A stretch of DNA of 64,000 bases. Origin: Acetobacter orientalis (lineage in GTDB: Bacteria; Pseudomonadota; Alphaproteobacteria; Acetobacterales; Acetobacteraceae). The DNA is taken from NCBI RefSeq assembly GCF_000963965.1, contig NZ_BAMX01000002.1, positions 62,001 to 126,000 on the forward strand, in the 5' to 3' direction. The notes under the pieces are model-generated. The model had not been told where the DNA came from. It worked only from the letters and a program-made list of their open reading frames with translations, and searched no databases. Below, one piece after another: positions 57,239 through 64,000 of this stretch (position 1 is the stretch's first letter; the number at the start of each line of letters is the position of its first letter). Position numbers and translations under genes: made by a program.

Positions 57239-60200
57239 ATGTCTCTGTCACGCTTTTTTATTGATAGACCCATTTTTGCGTGGGTTATCAGCCTTATCAT
57301 CATGCTTGTGGGTGGTCTTTCTATTTTTAAACTGCCTATTGCGCAGTACCCCAGCATTGCCCCGCCGCAAATTGCCATTTCTGTCACCTACCCCGGCGCA
57401 TCAGCCGATACGGTGAACGATACGGTAGTGCGCCCCATTTTGCAGCAAATGTTCGGGCTGGATCATCTGGAATATATTTCTGCCCAGTCTTATGCCTCTG
57501 GCCAGATGGAAATTGACCTTACCTTCGCACAAGGCACAAACCCTGACATTGCGCAGGTGCAGGTACAGAACAAACTCCAGCTTGCCCAACCCAAACTGCC
57601 AACAGAAGTAACCATGCAGGGGTTGAGCATTACCAAAGCCGTCAAAAACTTCATGATGGTGCTGGCCTTTATCTCAACCGATGGCTCCATGAGCGGGGCT
57701 GACATTGCCGACTATGTGGCCTCTAACATTTCTGACCCGCTGAGCCGTGTTACCGGCGTGGGTGACCACACCCTGTTTGGTTCAGAATACGCCATGCGTA
57801 TCTGGATGGATCCGGCCAAGATGTTTAGCTACGGGCTAACCGTCAAAGACGTGCAGGCGGCCATTCAAACACAAAACATTCAGGTTTCTTCAGGTGAGTT
57901 AGGCGGTTTGCCTGCTGCCAAAGGCATTCAGTTAGACGCCACCATTATTGGCCCAACCCGCCTGAAAGACCCTGAGCAGTTCCGCAAAATTCTGCTTAAA
58001 GTGCAGTCAGACGGCTCACAGGTACGCATTGGCGATATTGGAAGCGTTGAGCTAGGCCCACAAACCTACAATACCAACTCTTTCTACAACAACATGCCAG
58101 CCTCTGGTATGGCGCTTAAGCTTGCCCCCGGTGCCAACCAGCTTTCTACAGAAGCAGCCGTGCGTGAGCAGATGCACGAGTTGGAAAAATTCTTCCCACC
58201 GGGCTTAAAAACCGTCTACCCGCTTGATACAGAACCTTTCATTACCCTTTCTATTGAAGATGTGGTGGTCACTCTGCTTGAGGCTATCGGCCTTGTGTTT
58301 GTGGTTATGCTCATCTTCCTGCAAAATTTCCGGGCCACCCTTATTCCCACAATTGCGGTACCGGTGGTGCTGCTTGGTACTTTTGGCCTGCTTGAGTTGT
58401 TTGGCTACTCCATTAACACCCTAACCATGCTGGCCATGGTGCTGGCGGTGGGCCTGCTGGTTGATGATGCCATTGTGGTGGTGGAAAACGTAGAACGCGT
58501 GATGTCGGAGAAAAACCTTTCTCCGGTTGAAGCAGCCCGCGTCTCTATGGATGAAATTTCGGGGGCACTGGTGGGTATTGTGCTGGTGCTAAGCGCCGTG
58601 TTCCTGCCTATGGCCGCGTTCTCTGGTTCTGTTGGGGTTATTTACCGCCAGTTCTCTGTCACTATTGTTGCAGCTATGTGGTTGTCTGTGCTGGTGGCTA
58701 TGGTGCTTACCCCAGCCCTTTGCGCCACCATGCTTAAACCCGGCACGCACGAAAAAGATAAAGGGCTTGCTGGCTGGTTTAACCGGAACTTTCACAAGCT
58801 CACCAACGGCTACCTGCATGGCGTTAATTTTCTGGTCAGCCGCATGGTCGTGTCTGTTGTGGCATTTGTCGTTATTACCGCTGGGGCAGTCTTTCTGTTC
58901 ACCAAACTACCGGGCGGCTTCTTACCAGATGAAGACCAGGGGCTAATTTTTGGGCAGGTTACCATGCCACCCAATACGCCTATGGAACAAACAGCACAGA
59001 TGAACCGTGAAATTACAGATTACATTCTGAAAACCGAAGGTAATCTGGTTGTCTCTGTTTATTCCATGAACGGGTTTAACTTTGCAGGCCAAGGCCAGAA
59101 CTCAGGCGCGTTCTTTATCCGTCTTAAAGACTGGAAATTGCGCACCAAGTCATCAGAAACGTCGGCCGCTATTGCCAACCGTATTATGATGCACTTCTGG
59201 TTTAACCCTAAAGCGCAAATTTTTGCCATTAACCCACCCGCCGTGCTTGAGTTGGGTAACGCCACCGGCTTTGACCTTGAGCTGGAAGACCGTGGGCACC
59301 TTGGCCACGCCAAACTGCTAGAAGCGCGCAACATGGTGTTAGGCCTTGCCAGCAAAGACAAACGTCTTATGGCTGTGCGCCCCAACGGTATGGAAGATGC
59401 GTCTCAATACCTGCTCGATATCGACCGTGAAAAAGCCAACGCGCTTGGTATTACCATTGACGATATTAACAGCACCATTGAGGGGGCTCTGGGCTCCATT
59501 TACGTTAACCAGTTTACCCGCAACGACCGTGTAAAGCAGGTTTACATTCAGGGTATTCCCAACGCGCGTATGCTACCCCAAGACCTGAACAAATGGTACA
59601 TTCGCAATGCCATGAATACCCTTACCCCGCTTAATGCTTTTATGAGCGGGCACTGGATAGTAGGGCCACAAAAGGTTGAAGATTATAACGGTCTGAACTC
59701 CTTTGAAATTCTGGGCCAGCCTGCTTTGGGCTATAGCTCTGGTGACTCTATTGCCGCCATTCAGGACGTTTTGAAAAAACTGCCCACAGGCATTGGCTAC
59801 GAATGGACAGGCCTGTCTTTTGAACAGATTGCCTCTGGCTCTTCTACCGGCCCGCTTTATGCACTGGCTGCCATTGTTATTCTGCTGTGCTTGGCAGCTC
59901 TTTACGAAAGTTGGGCTATTCCGTTCGCGGTTATTCTGGTGGTACCGCTGGGCGTGTTGGGGGCTATTGCCGCCACCCTGCTACGCGGTATGGCAAACGA
60001 TGTGTACTTTCAGGTGGGGCTACTCACCACAGTTGGTCTGGCTGTTAAAAACGCCATTCTTATTGTCGAGTTTGCTAAAGCCGCCTTCGAACGGGGTGAA
60101 ACGCTTGAGGCCGCTGTGCAAACAGCCGCCCGCGAGCGCCTACGCCCCATTCTTATGACGTCTATTGCCTTTGTGGTGGGTGTGTTCCCGCTGGCCATTG

Positions 60201-60397
60201 CCTCTGGCGCTGGCTCAGCATCCCGCATTGCTATTGGCACAGCCGTTGTGGGCGGTATGGCTACAGCCACATTGCTTGCCGTGTATTTTGTGCCGGTCTT
60301 TTTTGTGGGCGTGCTGCGGTTGTTCCGGGTTAAACGCCTAAGCGAAAAGCAGGCGCAAACTACCCCCACTGCCCCCCTTTCTCACGGAAGCGAATAA
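57239..60397 (+). CDS. RND multidrug efflux transporter (HAE1 family, AcrB/MexB type)
   Basis: A 1052-residue, 12-helix inner-membrane pump driven by protons. The N-terminus SRFFIDRPIFAWVISLIIML is typical of HAE1 pumps. LAVGLLVDDAIVVVENVERV contains the paired aspartates of the proton relay, and PGGFLPDEDQG and GLAVKNAILIVEFAK (with the relay lysine) are also conserved. Length and motifs are complete with no break. It sits between the adaptor and the channel gene with gaps of 5 and 4 bases. Likely substrates are hydrophobic drugs or organic compounds, by family. Confidence 0.96.
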   Translation: MSLSRFFIDRPIFAWVISLIIMLVGGLSIFKLPIAQYPSIAPPQIAISVTYPGASADTVNDTVVRPILQQMFGLDHLEYISAQSYASGQMEIDLTFAQGTNPDIAQVQVQNKLQLAQPKLPTEVTMQGLSITKAVKNFMMVLAFISTDGSMSGADIADYVASNISDPLSRVTGVGDHTLFGSEYAMRIWMDPAKMFSYGLTVKDVQAAIQTQNIQVSSGELGGLPAAKGIQLDATIIGPTRLKDPEQFRKILLKVQSDGSQVRIGDIGSVELGPQTYNTNSFYNNMPASGMALKLAPGANQLSTEAAVREQMHELEKFFPPGLKTVYPLDTEPFITLSIEDVVVTLLEAIGLVFVVMLIFLQNFRATLIPTIAVPVVLLGTFGLLELFGYSINTLTMLAMVLAVGLLVDDAIVVVENVERVMSEKNLSPVEAARVSMDEISGALVGIVLVLSAVFLPMAAFSGSVGVIYRQFSVTIVAAMWLSVLVAMVLTPALCATMLKPGTHEKDKGLAGWFNRNFHKLTNGYLHGVNFLVSRMVVSVVAFVVITAGAVFLFTKLPGGFLPDEDQGLIFGQVTMPPNTPMEQTAQMNREITDYILKTEGNLVVSVYSMNGFNFAGQGQNSGAFFIRLKDWKLRTKSSETSAAIANRIMMHFWFNPKAQIFAINPPAVLELGNATGFDLELEDRGHLGHAKLLEARNMVLGLASKDKRLMAVRPNGMEDASQYLLDIDREKANALGITIDDINSTIEGALGSIYVNQFTRNDRVKQVYIQGIPNARMLPQDLNKWYIRNAMNTLTPLNAFMSGHWIVGPQKVEDYNGLNSFEILGQPALGYSSGDSIAAIQDVLKKLPTGIGYEWTGLSFEQIASGSSTGPLYALAAIVILLCLAALYESWAIPFAVILVVPLGVLGAIAATLLRGMANDVYFQVGLLTTVGLAVKNAILIVEFAKAAFERGETLEAAVQTAARERLRPILMTSIAFVVGVFPLAIASGAGSASRIAIGTAVVGGMATATLLAVYFVPVFFVGVLRLFRVKRLSEKQAQTTPTAPLSHGSE

Positions 60398-60401
60398 GAG
60401 C

Positions 60402-61940
60402 ATGTCAGCTTTCACTCCCGCACCCCGTACGTTGCGCTTCCGGGCACTTTCCCTTGCTTTGGCAGGGGGAGTGCTTTCGGGCTGCACCATGATTCCGAAA
60501 TACACCCGGCCAACGCCACCACTGGCAACCACATGGCCTGCGTACCAAAATACTAACAACCAACGCCTGCAACAGACCGCTTACGATATTGGCTGGAGCG
60601 ACTTTTTTACAGACGCACGGCTTAAAGCGCTCATTGCTATAGCCATACGCGAAAACAGAGACCTACGCGTAGCTGCCGCCAATATTGCCGAGGCCCAAGG
60701 CCAGTATGACGTGCAACATGCGGGGCTGTTCCCAGCCATTACAGCATCTGGCAGTGGTATTTATCAGGCACCGTCTGGGGCTGCGGGTCTAAGCTTTGCC
60801 CCCGGCTTAGAGCAAGGCCGGGGCGGCCGCCCTTACTCCGATGGCCGCGTGTTTAAATATTACCAAGGCGGCATTGGTTTTTCTTCTTACGAAATTGACC
60901 TGTTTGGCCGTATTCGCAGCTTAACGCGCGAATCTGCTGAGGCAGCTCTTTCTAAAGAAGCCAACCTGCGCAGCCTGCTTATTAGTATCGTATCCCAAGT
61001 TGCCACGGCCTATGTCGCTTGGTTGGGAGACAAAGAAGCGCTGGAACTTTCAGACACAACGTTAGCCACCCAGCAAGAAACACTGCGCCTAACCCGCCAA
61101 AAATATGACCACGGCGAGGCAGACCTGTTAACAGTGCGGCAAGCTGAAACACAGGTGCAGCAAAGCGCAGCCCTGCGGGCAGACTCCCGCCGCAAACTCG
61201 AGCAGGACGAAAACCAGATAACCCTGCTTATTGGCGCGCCCATTCCCGCTAACCTGCCCGCTCCCCAACCTTTGGGGCAGCAAACGCTTTTGGCAGACCT
61301 GCCTGCAGGTGTGCCCTCAGACCTGCTGGCACGCCGCCCAGACATTGTTGCTGCTGAGCACGACCTGCTTTCTGCACAGGCTGATATTGGGGCAATGCGG
61401 GCTGCTTTCTTCCCGCGTATTACGCTTACCGGTACAGATGGCGTGTCTAGCCTTCAGTTCCACAAACTGTTTACAGCCGCCGCTACAACGTGGGGGCTAA
61501 ACCCAAGCCTGCAAATACCATTGTGGACATGGGGTATGAACAGCGGCAACCTGAAAGCCTCTAAAGCACGGCGCGATGCTAAAATTGCGTCTTACGAAAA
61601 GACCGTGCAGTCAGCCTTTAAAGAAGTGGCAGACTCCCTCGCCGCCCGTGAGGCCTATCTAGACGAAAAAAAGCAAGTTGATGCGCTTGTCGTTTCCTCA
61701 GCCGATGCCTTCCGTCTTGCCAAAATGCGCTACGACGCAGGTACAGATTCCTACCTCACTACGCTGGACTCGCAACGCTCTTACCTACAGTCCCGACAAA
61801 TTCAGATTATGGTGGATGTCTCTAACTACCAAAACCTGATTACAATTTACCGAGCCCTAGGTGGTGGGTGGAAAGAACATACCCTCCCCCCTAAATCTCA
61901 AGTGCCGGTGGCACAGCACCCGGTTTCACAAACCGGTTAA
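60402..61940 (+). CDS. Outer-membrane efflux lipoprotein (OprM/NodT type)
   Basis: A 512-residue TolC-like outer-membrane channel of the NodT group. It has a signal peptide with lipobox LSGC (Cys28) and the internal duplication of the family, seen in IRENRDLRVAAANIAEAQ near 78-95 and the LARRPDIVAAEHDLLSAQADIGAMRAA block (about 307-333, described rather than given in full as motif RRPD). It completes the tripartite pump. The last 20 residues are Pro/Gln-rich. A strong terminator follows. Confidence 0.94.
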   Translation: MSAFTPAPRTLRFRALSLALAGGVLSGCTMIPKYTRPTPPLATTWPAYQNTNNQRLQQTAYDIGWSDFFTDARLKALIAIAIRENRDLRVAAANIAEAQGQYDVQHAGLFPAITASGSGIYQAPSGAAGLSFAPGLEQGRGGRPYSDGRVFKYYQGGIGFSSYEIDLFGRIRSLTRESAEAALSKEANLRSLLISIVSQVATAYVAWLGDKEALELSDTTLATQQETLRLTRQKYDHGEADLLTVRQAETQVQQSAALRADSRRKLEQDENQITLLIGAPIPANLPAPQPLGQQTLLADLPAGVPSDLLARRPDIVAAEHDLLSAQADIGAMRAAFFPRITLTGTDGVSSLQFHKLFTAAATTWGLNPSLQIPLWTWGMNSGNLKASKARRDAKIASYEKTVQSAFKEVADSLAAREAYLDEKKQVDALVVSSADAFRLAKMRYDAGTDSYLTTLDSQRSYLQSRQIQIMVDVSNYQNLITIYRALGGGWKEHTLPPKSQVPVAQHPVSQTG

Positions 61941-61950
61941 ACCGCAAAAG

Positions 61951-61986
61951 GCGTTTGGTTGAAACAGTTCAGCCAAACGCTTTTTT
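61951..61986 (+). terminator. Terminator of the RND efflux operon
   Basis: GCGTTTGGTTGAA (61951-61963) pairs with TTCAGCCAAACGC (61968-61980) with one G-U pair around ACAG, followed by six T. It lies 11 bases after the channel gene stop. Confidence 0.95.
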
Positions 61987-62345
61987 ATAATAGTCTTCTA
62001 TTTTTACAGTCTATTTCAAAAAGTCATTAATACGCTTACATAGATTTTTTATAATCACTTAAATAATATTACACCACACAATACTGTGGCAGCACGCCTA
62101 AGAAACCACGCTCAGGCATAGAAACACATAAACTGCTGTTTTAAACTGAAACGTTGAAAATACGCATAAGTTATTTTTGTAACGAAACAGGCTTTTTACA
62201 GCACCAAGGCTATCGTGGCAAAAAACATAACGCATGTAGGCATAAACAAAATATACCCACCTAAATTACGATACATTCGGAGTAACTTTTTAAGTCTTTT
62301 AGATTTTTATAGAACTTACGCTACACCACCCATCAAAGAACCCAC
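61987..62345. other. AT-rich stretch without a gene
   Basis: About 360 bases between the efflux terminator and the stop of the GNAT gene on the other strand. It is markedly AT-rich, has stops in all frames and shows no tRNA-like or repeat structure that I can support. Confidence 0.6.
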
Positions 62346-62876
62346 TTAAAGCACTTTACGCATGGCGCACCGAGAGCCGGTTGGAAAACCATGGCTTTCT
62401 TCATCCCGTAGTGTACAGCGTAAAAATTCAGGCATGGTTTGTGCATCCAATACCATAAAGCCCAATTTCTCATAAAATGGCTTATTCCACACAACATTTG
62501 TAAAAGTTGTTAGCGTAACCGCTGTAAATCCAAGCTGTTTTGCCTCAGCACAGCACTGTTGCACTAACGCTTTACCCACGCCTTGGCCCTGCGCAGACTT
62601 CGCAACCGACACTTCAAGAATATGCAGTATATTTTCTTCAGGCTGTGCGCACAAAAACCCTAATAGCTGCTGCCCACTATCTACGGCTACCCAGCTTGTG
62701 CCTTGGGCCACGTACTGCCTGTGCTGGAGTTCTGAAATACCAGCATCAGCCTGCGCAATAAATGCCAAAGCTGGGTCTTGTAAAAAGAGTGTTGCCGCAG
62801 AACGCTCTATCGCAGGTAACAATGCTGTATCTGCCAAGTTTGTTGGGCGCACTATAAAGTCGTTTTTTGTCTTCAT
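62346..62876 (-). CDS. GNAT-family N-acetyltransferase
   Basis: A 176-residue acetyltransferase. The acetyl-CoA pyrophosphate loop is visible as SAQGQGVGKALVQQC near 91-105 (Q/RxxGxG/A pattern), preceded by the beta-4 strand ILHILEVSVA and followed by TLTTFTNVVWNKPFYEKLGF, typical of small-molecule GNATs. The ATG at 62876 (MKTKNDFIVRPT) fits the domain; ATGs at 62888 and 62942 in the same frame would add unrelated residues and run into the terminator of the upstream gene. The acceptor substrate is unknown. Confidence 0.88.
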   Translation of the reverse strand: MKTKNDFIVRPTNLADTALLPAIERSAATLFLQDPALAFIAQADAGISELQHRQYVAQGTSWVAVDSGQQLLGFLCAQPEENILHILEVSVAKSAQGQGVGKALVQQCCAEAKQLGFTAVTLTTFTNVVWNKPFYEKLGFMVLDAQTMPEFLRCTLRDEESHGFPTGSRCAMRKVL

Positions 62877-62904
62877 GGCACACAGCATACGCACAAGAGC
62901 GCCA

Positions 62905-62932
62905 TAAAAAAAGGCCGCCCCAAGGCGACCTT
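62905..62932 (-). terminator. Terminator of the TPR protein gene
   Basis: AAGGCCGCC (62911-62919) and GGCGACCTT (62924-62932) form a 9-bp stem with one mismatch. On the minus strand a run of seven T follows. It lies about 30 bases after the TPR gene stop. Confidence 0.85.
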
Positions 62933-62959
62933 TTAATACCACTTGCCGAGAGCAAGAGT

Positions 62960-64000
62960 TTATTTTTTAGCTGCAACCGGTGCTGGTGAAAGCTTAAGCA
63001 CCCAAAGCTGCGCAATATCATGCGTGCCGTTATCACCGTCAACGGTTTTTAGGGTTGCAATGGCATCTGCCTTTTTACCAGCCTGCATTTGGGCTAGGCC
63101 ATAATGCAATTTAGCAAGGTTGGGGTCGTTTACACCTTTGCTGATAGCCTGCTGCATCAGACCAAGGCCTTTATCAGCATCGCCGTACAGCACGGTGTTG
63201 TAGCCAACTGTCAGCAGGTCATCACCCGTTTTTGCTTTGGTTGCTGCGGCTTCATCAGCAGCAAGAGCTGCTTTTTTGTCTGCTGCGGCTTTTTCTACCA
63301 TAGCTTTCAACCGGGCCTGGCGGGGCGCTTCTGCACCTTGGCCAAGCACGTTGGCAGCATACCCTTGGTTCATCAGGTCTAGGCCGAGTTGTGGCAGGCC
63401 AGCCTGCACTGCAATTTCGGTCATATCCATAAAGTCACGGGTCTGGGTAACATTACCGGCCGCAAGACGAATACGGTACACATCAAGCTGCAAAGCCGGT
63501 GGAATTTTGGCGTTTACAATCAGCTCATGCAGCAACAGATCCCAATATTCTTTTTTGGGGTAATATGTTGCCAGCATAACGTAAGCATGGGTGCTGGTTG
63601 TAGAATCTTTAAGGGCTGTCGCACTGGCTGCCAGCATTTGCAGCTGAGATTCTGCCGGAGCCTTTTTGGCTTTAACCTCGGCATCAATCTGGCTTTTTAA
63701 CACCCGAATGGCGTTGGCATAATCTTTTTGCAGGTAATAAGACTGCGCCAGCAAGGTATCCATTGTGGGGTTAGAGCCCACTTCGTGCTGGTAGCGCTCA
63801 ATCGCTTTAATAGCCTGTGGGTAATTTTTGGCGGTGTACGCCATTGTGCCCTCAGACATAAGCATTTGCTGCTTGGTAGCCTTAGGCGTGCGCGGGGAAG
63901 CAATGAGTTTGTCGTAAGCAGCACTGGCTGCTGCCACATCCCCAGCCTGCGTAGCCACTGCGGCGCGCATCTGGGTAATGGTGTAGGCATCGTACTCTGT
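62960..64000 (-). CDS. TPR-repeat protein, N-terminus outside the window
   Basis: The minus-strand frame is open from the right edge to a stop at 62960 (about 346 codons), so the N-terminus is missing; an internal Met at 63970 is unlikely to be the start since the frame continues through it (reading YDAYTITQ before it). The protein is alanine-rich with tetratricopeptide-like helix pairs, for example YTAKNYPQAIKAIERYQHE, LLAQSYYLQKDYANAIRVLK and LHYGLAQMQAGKKADAIATL. A lysine/alanine-rich coiled segment lies near its middle. TPR proteins serve as scaffolds; no catalytic motif or partner can be named. Confidence 0.8.
   Translation of the reverse strand, partial: TEYDAYTITQMRAAVATQAGDVAAASAAYDKLIASPRTPKATKQQMLMSEGTMAYTAKNYPQAIKAIERYQHEVGSNPTMDTLLAQSYYLQKDYANAIRVLKSQIDAEVKAKKAPAESQLQMLAASATALKDSTTSTHAYVMLATYYPKKEYWDLLLHELIVNAKIPPALQLDVYRIRLAAGNVTQTRDFMDMTEIAVQAGLPQLGLDLMNQGYAANVLGQGAEAPRQARLKAMVEKAAADKKAALAADEAAATKAKTGDDLLTVGYNTVLYGDADKGLGLMQQAISKGVNDPNLAKLHYGLAQMQAGKKADAIATLKTVDGDNGTHDIAQLWVLKLSPAPVAAKK

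Overview
The window looks like a chromosomal segment of an acetic acid bacterium (Acetobacteraceae), most likely Acetobacter or a close relative. The main evidence is a PQQ-dependent membrane alcohol dehydrogenase pair (adhA with a C-terminal haem c site, adhB with three CxxCH sites) and a cyoABCD-type ubiquinol oxidase about 2.4 kb away. A haem A synthase gene at 45.1-46.1 kb fits the haem-a-containing quinol oxidases known from Acetobacter better than a pure bo3 enzyme; this is inference. No rRNA, tRNA, CRISPR, prophage or intact insertion sequence was seen. The content is mostly core metabolism, envelope and respiration.

Layout. 0-16.3 kb: the N-terminal part of an S9 peptidase cut by the left edge (minus), a coupled DedA/SDR pair, a SUV3-like helicase (minus), fpr, gor, pyrC, a YegD-like Hsp70, then a minus-strand sugar-nucleotide operon (4,6-dehydratase, DegT aminotransferase, unknown membrane-anchored protein) divergent from a WecA-like initiating transferase. 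16.3-22.2 kb: an exported protein, a MarR regulator, an M17 aminopeptidase, a second SUV3-like helicase and fdxA. 22.4-32.4 kb: the respiratory block cyoDCBA (minus), a BI-1 family membrane protein, a degenerate 2H-phosphoesterase-like protein and adhAB. 32.5-46.1 kb: a uracil-DNA glycosylase-like protein with an in-frame hexanucleotide repeat, glycerate 2-kinase, a 600-base stretch without a gene, nadA-nadC, a FUSC transporter, apt, a hybrid histidine kinase, a Bcr/CflA-type MFS pump, a VTT-domain protein and ctaA. 46.2-54.1 kb: a leucine-rich leader peptide and leuA, then the rod-shape cluster mreB-mreC-mreD-mrdA-rodA. 54.3-64 kb: a sugar porter, a complete tripartite RND efflux operon, a GNAT acetyltransferase and the C-terminal part of a TPR protein cut by the right edge.

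How genes work together. AdhAB oxidises ethanol in the periplasm and passes electrons to ubiquinone, and CyoABCD oxidises the quinol, so the block encodes most of a short periplasmic oxidative chain; the small third ADH subunit and a cyoE/ctaB farnesyltransferase are not present. The dehydratase, aminotransferase and phosphosugar transferase together could make and load an amino-dideoxy sugar onto a lipid carrier. MreBCD, PBP2 and RodA form the elongasome.

I found no clear new multi-gene system. The most interesting signals are small: a candidate leuA attenuation leader, a 2H-phosphoesterase homologue that has lost both catalytic histidines, divergent genes whose start codons overlap (CATG), two SUV3-like helicases with different architectures, an in-frame repeat tract in a DNA-repair gene, and an upstream ORF that ends on the mreC start. 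Starts were revised by ribosome-binding-site position and neighbour overlap for several genes (fdxA, nadA, nadC, apt, mreB, mrdA, the dehydratase, the VTT protein and others).
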